This document shows positions 1 through 4,572 of a stretch of 7,066 bases of DNA, in pieces. Source of the DNA: Clostridia bacterium (GTDB taxonomy: Bacteria > Bacillota > Clostridia > Oscillospirales > Acutalibacteraceae). The translations under genes were made by a program, and so were the position numbers. The stretch lies in assembly GCA_024689165.1 (NCBI GenBank), contig JAILDS010000081.1, positions 1 to 7,066 of the forward strand, in the 5' to 3' direction. How positions within the stretch are numbered: position 1 is the first letter of the stretch; each line of letters begins with the position of its first letter. The notes under the pieces are model-generated. The model was given only the letters and a program-made list of their open reading frames with translations, did no database searches and was not told the origin of the DNA.

Positions 1-149
1 CGGAGGGCACGGACTTCACGAAGATCGAGGGCCTGCGCTCGGAGGCCGCCGAAAAGCTCAACAAGGTCCGCCCGCGCTCCATCGGCCAGGCGGCGCGTAT
101 ATCGGGCGTCAATCCCGCCGACATAACCGTGCTCATCGTCAAGCTCTGA
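1..149 (+). CDS. mnmG: MnmG (GidA), tRNA U34 carboxymethylaminomethyl-modification enzyme, C-terminal end only
   Basis: Only the last 48 codons are present (frame starts at base 3, stop TGA at 147-149). The residues read IEGLRSEAAEKL, then RPRSIGQAARISGVNPADI, and end in a hydrophobic tail VLIVKL. This is the conserved C-terminal helical region of MnmG/GidA, in which 'RP..IGQA.RISGV.PADI' is very characteristic. In the family, MnmG is an FAD-dependent cytosolic enzyme that works with the GTPase MnmE to modify the wobble uridine of certain tRNAs, and this C-terminal domain mediates contact with MnmE and tRNA. Nothing suggests truncation at the 3' end. The gene is followed by a terminator, and the next gene is on the opposite strand, so mnmG is the last gene of its operon here. 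Identification is confident despite the short piece. Confidence 0.93.
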   Translation, partial: EGTDFTKIEGLRSEAAEKLNKVRPRSIGQAARISGVNPADITVLIVKL

Positions 150-165
150 GCGGCTCCCCTGCCGC

Positions 166-205
166 AAAAACAACGCCGCTCCGAGAACGGGGCGGCATCG
201 TTTTT
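166..205 (+). terminator. Intrinsic terminator of mnmG, possibly bidirectional
   Basis: GCCGCTCC (175-182) pairs with GGGGCGGC (189-196), giving an 8-bp stem with one G-U pair and a 6-nt loop. It is followed by ATCG and a T5 run (201-205). An A5 run at 166-170 lies on the other side, so the hairpin can be read from the minus strand as well and could also end the converging hipBST transcript, whose last stop codon is at 213. Confidence 0.75.
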
Positions 206-212
206 GCTTTCT

Positions 213-1166
213 TTATTCTCCGCAAAGAGTTTTGCTTCTGTCTGTGACGAGTTCCCGGAATACGAGTTTCATTTCGTCGGGAAGCAATGAAGCGTCGCAC
301 AAGTCGAGTAATATTTGTTCTTTCGCAAGCAGCCGGGCTATCATTTTTTCCGCGGCGGCGCGGGAGATGCCGCAGGCGTCGGCGAATTTCAGAAAGTCGC
401 CTCTGCGCAGATTTGTTTTTTTTCCGTTCATCGTGAGGGCGAATTGCTCCCTGTCCTCCGGCATTATCACGTTGACGGGCAACAGATCGTACGCGGGCGA
501 AAGGATATACTCCCCGCTGTTTTCCGCTGTTTCGATCAGTGAAAAGTTTTTGAGGTGCATATCGGAGTTTCCGGTCAAAAAGCAGAACACAAGGCGCGCG
601 AAAAACTCCGCCAGATCAAACGCCTTGCGCGAGGAATACCGTTCGATGATCTTCGCGCACCGCTCATAGGAGCCTTTATACTTATCCGCGGTCAGACGCA
701 GATCAAGCTGGCAGAAATCTTCCATTGCAAGCATGGAAACGGCGCTTTTCTCTATAACGCGGTCCACACGTTTTGTGATATACGCATAGCTGCCGCCTTC
801 AGCTATCAGCGCGTGCGGCACGGTAGATATCCCGCAGACGTCGGCCATATGCATAACAAGCTGTTCCGATTCCGGCAGCGCGGTGAATTCCTCCGTCTGC
901 GGTTTCAGGATATAACCGGTCGGGAAGTTTACCAAGGTCAACCGAGGCGTTTTTCCGTCCGAAAACAGATGCAGGGACAGTTTTTTCTGGACGCCGGGAA
1001 CGGTCAGACCCTTGCCGACGCCTTCGGTAACGATGGATTCCAGCGTTTCTTTGTCGATTTCGATCTCCGGCAGCACGGACGTGCCGAAAAAACGTTTGAT
1101 ACAGCTTTTGTGCCAACCGGAGCCGTCGTCGGTTTTCAGCGGTTTCCCACAGCATAAACAATTCAT
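213..1166 (-). CDS. hipT: HipT-like Ser/Thr kinase toxin (HipA kinase core, HipBST type)
   Basis: This 317-aa protein has the HipA kinase core without the N-terminal subdomain of full-length HipA. Visible elements in order: a possible zinc-binding N-terminus (C3, C6, H19, C22); the Gly-rich loop TVPGVQKKLSL (55-65); the ATP-site lysine in ILKP (K88); ITKRVDR (130-136); the catalytic loop GNSDMHLKNF (199-208) with D202 and N207; and the metal-binding Asp in SPAYDLL (D227). All catalytic residues appear intact. Known HipA/HipT kinases phosphorylate aminoacyl-tRNA synthetases (GltX for HipA, TrpS for E. coli HipT); the target here is unknown. I chose the ATG at 1164-1166 because it overlaps the hipS stop as ATGA and follows the ribosome binding site GAGAGGAA. 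An in-frame ATG at 1211 would overlap hipS by about 49 bases. The separate small HipS-like gene upstream, rather than one fused HipA, is what identifies this as HipT. Confidence 0.88.
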   Translation of the reverse strand: MNCLCCGKPLKTDDGSGWHKSCIKRFFGTSVLPEIEIDKETLESIVTEGVGKGLTVPGVQKKLSLHLFSDGKTPRLTLVNFPTGYILKPQTEEFTALPESEQLVMHMADVCGISTVPHALIAEGGSYAYITKRVDRVIEKSAVSMLAMEDFCQLDLRLTADKYKGSYERCAKIIERYSSRKAFDLAEFFARLVFCFLTGNSDMHLKNFSLIETAENSGEYILSPAYDLLPVNVIMPEDREQFALTMNGKKTNLRRGDFLKFADACGISRAAAEKMIARLLAKEQILLDLCDASLLPDEMKLVFRELVTDRSKTLCGE

Positions 1167-1492
1167 ACGCGTTCCTCTCTGATGCAGACGTTGCCGATGG
1201 CGTCTTTGCACGCGACCAGCAGCAGCCCGAACCTGTCGTCCCGGCTGATCTTCCAGTTGCGGCTGACAACGTTCAACAGCCAGCCTTCGGGGATCAATCC
1301 GTCAAAAAACGGAAACAGCGTTTTGGAAACATACTGCTCAGCCGACAGCGGAATAGTCAGCGAGACCGGGCTTGCGTTCTCATTGGCGAGGTATTGCGGA
1401 TCATAGGCAAAGGAATAGCCCTCGTCCGTCTCAGCCAGCGTCCCGGCAAATGCGCCGCGAACGTATACGTAAGCGGTACGAAACGTACTCAT
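1163..1492 (-). CDS. hipS: HipS-like protein (HipA N-terminal subdomain as a separate gene)
   Basis: This 109-aa protein matches the N-terminal subdomain of HipA (the Pfam 'Couple_hipA' region). It has a first strand with VYVRGAFAGTL, then FAYDPQYL, SLTIPLSAEQY, the very characteristic PFFDGLIPEGW, and DRFGLLLVACKDAIGNV near the end. In classical HipA this segment is fused to the kinase; as a free protein of about 100 residues it corresponds to HipS, which in E. coli HipBST is the component that neutralises HipT. Its ATG (1490-1492) overlaps the hipB stop as ATGA, and its own TGA overlaps the hipT ATG in the same way, so the three genes are probably translationally coupled. AAGGGTGAG just upstream can act as ribosome binding site. 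The alternative, a hipA gene split by a frameshift, is less likely because both overlaps are clean, each gene has its own ribosome binding site, and gene order and sizes match HipBST. Confidence 0.85.
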   Translation of the reverse strand: MSTFRTAYVYVRGAFAGTLAETDEGYSFAYDPQYLANENASPVSLTIPLSAEQYVSKTLFPFFDGLIPEGWLLNVVSRNWKISRDDRFGLLLVACKDAIGNVCIREERV

Positions 1493-1704
1493 GCTTTCTC
1501 ACCCTTTCGTTCGATTTTACCCGGCACGGCTTCCATCCCGAACATACCAAGCGCAACGTTGACCTTATCCATCCGGACGGTTTCTTTGCCCTGTTCCAGC
1601 TCGCGCACAAAACGCAGGCCGAGCCCCGAGCGCGCGGCGAATTCCTCCTGCGTCAGCCCGGCGGCACGGCGGCTGGTTTTTATAAAATCCGCTATTTTGT
1701 TCAC
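1489..1704 (-). CDS. hipB: HipB-like XRE-family DNA-binding protein, autorepressor of hipBST
   Basis: This 71-aa protein is essentially one Cro/C1-type helix-turn-helix domain. It shows LTQEEFAARSGLGLRFVRELEQGK, a standard HTH_3 pattern with recognition helix around residues 27-38, followed by KVNVALGMFGMEA, a HipB-like second half that includes a dimer strand. It starts with GTG (1702-1704), preceded by a strong ribosome binding site, GAGAGGAG, on the minus strand at about 1711-1718. Family knowledge says HipB dimers bind palindromic operators and repress their own operon. The three matching palindromes just upstream (1741-1758, 1783-1800, 1824-1841) support that directly. In HipBST systems HipB is mainly the repressor and may boost neutralisation, while HipS is the antitoxin proper. 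The short basic tail (KIERKGEKA) is lysine-rich. Confidence 0.87.
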   Translation of the reverse strand: MNKIADFIKTSRRAAGLTQEEFAARSGLGLRFVRELEQGKETVRMDKVNVALGMFGMEAVPGKIERKGEKA

Positions 1705-1736
1705 AAAAAAGCTCCTCTCGACGATATCACAATAAT

Positions 1737-1765
1737 AAAATACACCCTTTAGGGTATATTGTCAA
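1737..1765 (-). promoter_or_regulatory. Main hipBST promoter P1
   Basis: Read on the minus strand: perfect -35 TTGACA (1760-1765), a 17-bp spacer, then -10 TATTTT (1737-1742). The predicted transcript starts near 1730, about 25 nt before the hipB GTG. Operator O1 fills the spacer, so a bound repressor would block RNA polymerase directly. Confidence 0.75.
1741..1758. promoter_or_regulatory. HipB operator O1 (inside the P1 spacer)
   Basis: 18-bp inverted repeat with half-sites TACACCC and GGGTATA around TTTA. It follows the pattern TAYACCC-N4-RGGTATA shared by O2 and O3, and overlaps the spacer and the edge of the -10 of P1. That it is bound by HipB is inferred from position and repetition. 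Confidence 0.78.
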
Positions 1766-1782
1766 GAGAAAATCATATTTTT

Positions 1783-1800
1783 TACACCCGATAAGGTATA
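1783..1800. promoter_or_regulatory. HipB operator O2
   Basis: Half-sites TACACCC and AGGTATA around GATA. It starts 42 bp from O1, close to four helical turns, so dimers on O1 and O2 would lie on the same DNA face. Confidence 0.75.
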
Positions 1801-1821
1801 TATTACAGGTTTCACACTGCA

Positions 1822-1851
1822 ATTATACCCATTCAGGTATAGTTTATTCAA
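1822..1851 (-). promoter_or_regulatory. Possible second hipBST promoter P2
   Basis: On the minus strand: -35 TTGAAT (1846-1851), an 18-bp spacer and a perfect -10 TATAAT (1822-1827). O3 covers most of the spacer and part of the -10. A transcript from here would carry O2 and O1 in its leader. It is weaker than P1 because of the imperfect -35 and the 18-bp spacing. Confidence 0.45.
1824..1841. promoter_or_regulatory. HipB operator O3 (inside the P2 spacer)
   Basis: Half-sites TATACCC and AGGTATA around ATTC. It starts 41 bp from O2. It overlaps a second possible promoter, repeating the O1/P1 arrangement. Confidence 0.75.
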
Positions 1852-1872
1852 CACAGTTACCACAGTTCGGAC

Positions 1873-3165
1873 TCACAGCCTGCTCATGACGAAATATCTC
1901 ATAGAGTCCGCGAAATGGTCTTCCCCGGAGGAATCAAGGTCCTCCGGGTTCGTTTTTGAGAACTCAAGCGTCTGCAGGGTCCTTATCGCGTCGGCGCAGC
2001 AGGAGAAAAAGCGGATCCGGCAGCGGCCGCCGTCGTCGAAGGCGAGCAGGTTGCGGCACTTCATCCAGCCCGGGACCCGCCTGTTGTCCCCGGGAGCGAA
2101 ATGGATCCCGTGCCTGTCGGCGCACTCCACGATGGCCTCGCCCCTCGAGCGGTCCCAGATCGACGGGTCGGCAACGCCGTCGATCCGCCGCCAGCGCAGG
2201 ACGGGGTCGGTGTTTTCGCGCTCGCGGATCGACCCGAACAGCCTGTCCGGCGGCAGACGGAGCCCGACGTTCGGCTCCGAAGCGCCGTAATACTGCGCGA
2301 TCAGGTAATAGCAGCCGTCCGGCGCGAGCGTCCACCAGTCGCAGGAAAACGGCCGGGAATAGCCGAAGTCGAAGGAGCGCCAGACCTGCCACGACGCGGG
2401 CACGTCAAACGGCGTGACGACGTGGCTGAACAGCCCGTCGCCGTAATGCGCCGGGTCGTCGCGGAATTCCGAAAAGAACTGCCCCTCGAGAGAACTCCAG
2501 TCGCCGTCCAGCCAGGCTCGCCTGAGCCTCTGCGGAAGGGACTCGAGCTGTTTCAGATACCCGGGATCGTCCCGCAGCAGCGCGGCGTTGTCCGCAAGCA
2601 GGGACCTGATGAAGACGTAGTCGCCGGGGTCCTCGTCCGCTCTGAATTCCCGGTCGACGAACAGCCTTTTTACCCACGCGTGGCCCCTGCCGCCGGGGTT
2701 GCAGGTCAGGTACGTCCGCTTCGGGAAGCCGTTCGCACCCCTGACGCAGCATTTCAGCCGAGAGAACTGCTCCTCGCTCATCTGGGTCGCCTCATCGATG
2801 AAAAGGACGTCGCACTCCGTCCCCTGGTACCTGTCCGCGTCCGCGTCGGTGTCGCAGTAGCGGAACATGATCAGCGAGCCGGAGTCAAAGCGGATCTCCT
2901 TTTCGCGGTCGCTGTAGACAGCGCCCGGCGGGAGCAGCGCGAGCATGGGCCGGATGTGGTTTGCCCGGAGCTCGGGATAGGTCTTTCTGACGACCATGAT
3001 CTTTATCCCCGGATACTCGAGCGCGAGCATCAGAGCCTTCACCCGCACGGCCCAGCTTTTTCCGCCGCCGCGCGCCCCGCCGAAGGCGACGTAACGCGCC
3101 CGGGCGTCAAAAAAAGCCCGCTGTTTTTCGGACGGCGGGGGAATGGTCAGTCTGTTCGGGCCCAC
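1873..3165 (-). CDS. terL: Phage terminase large subunit (TerL), apparently intact
   Basis: This 430-aa protein has the two-domain TerL layout. ATPase: Walker A GGARGGGKS (29-37), RKTYPELR (60-67), Walker B DVLFIDEA (119-126) with D124 and E125, and the coupling motif TCNPGG (154-159). RNase H-like nuclease: SFDFGY (264-269) with D266, ADPSIWD (332-338) with D333, and GEDHFADSMRY (414-424) with D416 and D420. Length and spacing are normal, with no frameshift and no missing catalytic residue. In phages TerL cuts concatemeric DNA and pumps it into the prohead through the portal. The start is GTG at 3163-3165, three bases after the stop of the upstream small gene. In a normal phage a portal gene follows terL; here 1704 and beyond is hipBST, so the gene is an orphan in this window. 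It may be a phage remnant, part of a satellite island or domesticated. The family call is firm; the biological role is open. Confidence 0.93.
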   Translation of the reverse strand: MGPNRLTIPPPSEKQRAFFDARARYVAFGGARGGGKSWAVRVKALMLALEYPGIKIMVVRKTYPELRANHIRPMLALLPPGAVYSDREKEIRFDSGSLIMFRYCDTDADADRYQGTECDVLFIDEATQMSEEQFSRLKCCVRGANGFPKRTYLTCNPGGRGHAWVKRLFVDREFRADEDPGDYVFIRSLLADNAALLRDDPGYLKQLESLPQRLRRAWLDGDWSSLEGQFFSEFRDDPAHYGDGLFSHVVTPFDVPASWQVWRSFDFGYSRPFSCDWWTLAPDGCYYLIAQYYGASEPNVGLRLPPDRLFGSIRERENTDPVLRWRRIDGVADPSIWDRSRGEAIVECADRHGIHFAPGDNRRVPGWMKCRNLLAFDDGGRCRIRFFSCCADAIRTLQTLEFSKTNPEDLDSSGEDHFADSMRYFVMSRL

Positions 3166-3168
3166 CGG

Positions 3169-3435
3169 CTATTTCGCCCACCCTTCCGACGCCGAGTCGG
3201 CGAATTCGACGATCAGCCTGTCGTCCTTTTTCCCGTTTCCGCCGAGCTCGCCGCATATACGGTAGAATTCGCAGAGGTTGTTCTTCTGCTTTTCAACGAG
3301 CTTTATGAGCTTTTCCGTATCGGCAAGCGACGGGTCAGTCAGGTTCGCGCCCGCGAGCTCCTTTATGGACGCGCCGAGAGCCTCCGTCGCCTGTTCGAGC
3401 TCTCTGAGCTTGGTTTTGAGCTTCCTTAACGTCAT
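3169..3435 (-). CDS. Small coiled-coil protein upstream of terL, possible terminase small subunit
   Basis: This 88-aa charged protein has a long N-terminal helix with hydrophobic heptad spacing (LRKLKTKLRELEQATEAL, then IKEL), a second helix KLIKLVEKQKNNL, and an acidic-hydrophobic tail (DRLIVEFAD). Ribosome binding site AGGAAG lies about 10 nt before the ATG. Its stop is three bases from the terL GTG, so the pair is co-transcribed and probably coupled. Small terminase subunits commonly precede terL and oligomerise through helical regions, so position and helical make-up fit TerS. However, I see no N-terminal helix-turn-helix, and at 88 aa it is shorter than most TerS. I do not recognise a family with certainty. 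An alternative is an unrelated helper protein in a non-phage terminase unit. Confidence 0.7.
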   Translation of the reverse strand: MTLRKLKTKLRELEQATEALGASIKELAGANLTDPSLADTEKLIKLVEKQKNNLCEFYRICGELGGNGKKDDRLIVEFADSASEGWAK

Positions 3436-3462
3436 TCGTCTCAGCTTCCTTTCAAAAAAATA

Positions 3463-3488
3463 TCCCGCGGCGGGACCCCCCCCCCGCC
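3463..3488 (-). promoter_or_regulatory. Leader hairpins and G10 run upstream of the terminase genes (possible attenuator)
   Basis: In the minus-strand leader, GGCGGG (3483-3488) can pair with CCCGCC (3467-3474 region) across a G-rich loop. The overlapping segment can instead fold as TCCCG-N3-CGGGA (3463-3475), followed after two bases by a T7 run (3454-3460), which resembles a short intrinsic terminator. The two folds exclude each other. Between them is a run of ten C on the + strand (3476-3485). The structures can be seen; regulatory use is inferred, and the 5-bp terminator stem is short. Confidence 0.4.
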
Positions 3489-3503
3489 GACGGTTCGCCC
3501 TGC

Positions 3504-3532
3504 ATTATATCACAGAATTCTGTATTTGTCAA
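3504..3532 (-). promoter_or_regulatory. Perfect-consensus promoter of the terminase unit, with a spacer palindrome
   Basis: On the minus strand: -35 TTGACA (3527-3532), a 17-bp spacer, -10 TATAAT (3504-3509), all matching consensus. The spacer holds the perfect 12-bp palindrome ACAGAATTCTGT (3512-3523), placed as an operator would be. The start of transcription should fall near 3497, leaving a leader of about 60 nt before the ATG at 3435. Confidence 0.8.
3512..3523. promoter_or_regulatory. Palindromic operator candidate of the terminase promoter
   Basis: ACAGAATTCTGT is a perfect 12-bp palindrome between -35 and -10. It does not resemble the HipB operators, so its regulator is probably another protein, not visible here. 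Confidence 0.5.
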
Positions 3533-3586
3533 GTGTTAATACAGTTTATGCAGCCTCGTTGCCCGCGATATGCACCGACGCCCGCG

Positions 3587-3615
3587 TGACCGCCCGGAAC
3601 ACGGTGTATCGACCC
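3587..3615 (+). repeat. Probable degenerate fragment of the F repeat (3' end)
   Basis: TGACCGCCCG followed by GAACACGGTGTATCGACCC resembles the 3' end of the F units (TGACCGCCCG, then CGCCGTGTTTCACCGACC), with a short deletion. It suggests an older copy left of F1. Confidence 0.35.
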
Positions 3616-3664
3616 GCGTTATGTTAAAAAACGTACCGCCGTCTTACCGCCGTGTTTTGGCGAA

Positions 3665-3796
3665 CATTCGGTTTATTCATAACCGGTACCGGCGAACGCC
3701 CGTAGAGGCGACCCGCGTGGTCGCACGATGTTCCGCGGGGGTCCCCGCCGCGGAACACATACATGACCGCCCGACAAACGCCGTGTTTCAACGACC
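3665..3796 (+). repeat. REP-like F unit 1 (tandem copy)
   Basis: It begins with CATTCG, then a T-rich stretch, the palindrome CCGGTACCGG (3683-3692), the 26-bp core (3702-3727, two mismatches to the other copies), and a hairpin TGTTCCGCGG...CCGCGGAACA (about 3729-3757). It ends CGTGTTTCAACGACC. The next copy follows at once, giving a tandem period of about 131-132 bp. No credible coding potential. Confidence 0.85.
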
Positions 3797-3928
3797 ATTC
3801 GTTTTTTTTCATAGCCGGTACCGGCGAACGCCCGTAGGGGCGACCCGCGTGGTCGCCCGATGTTCCGCGGGGGTTCCCGCCGCGGAACACATACATGACC
3901 GCCCGACAAACGCCGTGTTTCACCGACC
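3796..3928 (+). repeat. REP-like F unit 2 (tandem copy)
   Basis: Near-identical to F1: CATTCG, T-run, CCGGTACCGG, core 3834-3859 (GTAGGGGCGACC then CGCGTGGTCGCCCG), and a hairpin with TTCCGCGG/CCGCGGAA arms. The core itself folds, since GGCGACC and GGTCGCC are complementary. F1 and F2 agree over a 121-bp stretch (3676-3796 and 3808-3928) with few differences, which points to recent duplication. Confidence 0.88.
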
Positions 3929-3964
3929 GACATTTCCAAAACCCACCGTTTTTTTCATCCCGCG

Positions 3965-4050
3965 CTTCGCCATAAAACACAACGCGCGTTCCCGCCCCGG
4001 GTCTCGGGCGACCACGCGGGTCGCCCCTACATGGTAATATGTGTCCCGCG
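3965..4050 (-). repeat. REP-like R unit 1
   Basis: Contains the reverse complement of the F core at 4005-4030, but with different flanks: CTTCG...AAAACAC on the left, CCCGCCCCGGGTCTCGGG before the core, and GGTAATATGTGT after it. F and R share only the core, so they are distinct repeat types. It ends where R2 begins. Confidence 0.85.
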
Positions 4051-4134
4051 CTTCGTTCCAAAACGCCACGTCCATTCCCGCCCCGGGTCTCGGGCGACCA
4101 CACGGGTCGCCCCTACAAGGTAATATGTGTCACG
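4051..4134 (-). repeat. REP-like R unit 2
   Basis: 84-bp unit starting CTTCGTTCCAAAACGCCACG, core at 4091-4116 with one change (CCACACGGG for CCACGCGGG), and ending GGTAATATGTGTCACG. It is directly adjacent to R1 and to the R fragment that follows. Confidence 0.87.
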
Positions 4135-4165
4135 CTTCGTCGTAAAACACCACGTCCGTTACCGC
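4135..4165 (-). repeat. Truncated R unit without core
   Basis: CTTCGTCGTAAAACACCACG and then TCCGTTACCGC match the first third of the R unit, then similarity stops before the core. It marks the end of the first repeat block. Confidence 0.7.
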
Positions 4166-4192
4166 ACTGAGTTGCGTGGATCATCCGGTTTA

Positions 4193-4313
4193 TTCGTAAC
4201 ACGTGCCCGGCAAACGCCGTAGGGGCGACCCGCGTGGTCGCCCGATGTTCCGCGGGGGTTCCCGCCGCGGAACACGTACCCGACCGCCGGACAAACGCCG
4301 TGTTTCACCGACC
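4193..4313 (+). repeat. REP-like F unit 3
   Basis: Exactly 121 bp between the positions matching the ends of F1 and F2, with core at 4219-4244 and the TGTTCCGCGG/CCGCGGAACA hairpin (about 4246-4274). The left flank CGGTTTATTC (4187-4196) matches F1 as well. The CCGGTACCGG palindrome has degenerated here. It opens the second repeat block. Confidence 0.85.
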
Positions 4314-4344
4314 CGCGCATACCGTTATTACAATACGTCCCTCG

Positions 4345-4428
4345 CTTCGTTCCAAAACACCACGTCCGTTCCCGCCCCGGGCTGCGGGCGACCACGCGGG
4401 TCGCCCCTACACGGTAATATGTGTCACG
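4345..4428 (-). repeat. REP-like R unit 3
   Basis: 84 bp, starting CTTCGTTCCAAAACACCACG, core at 4385-4410, ending GGTAATATGTGTCACG. It differs from R2 mainly just before the core (GGGCTGCGGG for GGGTCTCGGG). Confidence 0.87.
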
Positions 4429-4502
4429 CTTCGTTCCAAAACGCCACGCACATTCCCGCCCCGGGTCTCGGGCGACCACGCGGGTCGCCCCTACACGGTA
4501 CT
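4429..4502 (-). repeat. REP-like R unit 4 (right end of the cluster)
   Basis: Starts CTTCGTTCCAAAACGCCACG, core at 4469-4494, then diverges after CTACACGGTA. It stops about 70 bp before the transporter start codon, so it borders that gene's promoter region. Confidence 0.85.
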
Positions 4503-4572
4503 ATCAGATTTTTGTTGCGCGGCGGGCGGAAATCGGTTATTATATAAACAAACGTATCAAAAGGGGGCGGGC

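Noticed and set aside
1164..1211. Alternative start of hipT at 1211
   Set aside because: It would overlap hipS by about 49 bases and add an Arg/Gln-rich stretch not seen in kinases of this type. The ATGA overlap and ribosome binding site at 1166 fit better.
1852..1867. Short direct repeat CACAGTT, twice, 9 bp apart, just after the terL stop
   Set aside because: Too short to mean much and not associated with a promoter or hairpin.
2101..3429. 442-codon open frame on the + strand
   Set aside because: It runs antisense through terL and the small upstream gene, with an Arg/Pro/Val-rich composition typical of a shadow frame in GC-rich DNA. The minus-strand frame has every TerL motif.
3512..3523. 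LexA (SOS) box in the terminase promoter
   Set aside because: ACAGAATTCTGT lacks the GAAC-N4-GTTC arrangement known for Gram-positive LexA sites, so I leave the regulator open.
149..3540. Attachment-site direct repeats flanking the hipBST/terminase segment
   Set aside because: I compared the mnmG terminator region with the area left of the repeat cluster and found no convincing matching core. There is also no tRNA gene or integrase in the window.
3570..4103. Open frames of 88-159 codons on both strands within the repeat cluster
   Set aside because: The proteins are internally repetitive (copies of RGGNPRGTSGDHAGRPYG-like text) only because the DNA is repeated. No ribosome binding sites or non-repeat content support them.
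3665..4502. CRISPR array
   Set aside because: Units are long (84-132 bp), directly adjacent, in both orientations, and the segments between cores are themselves repeated, so there are no unique spacers.
4234..4572. N-terminal extension of the symporter frame to 4234
   Set aside because: The extra 113 residues are translated F3, R3 and R4 repeat DNA (for example GDHAGRPYT twice), and a start with a ribosome binding site exists at 4573, where homology to the family should begin.
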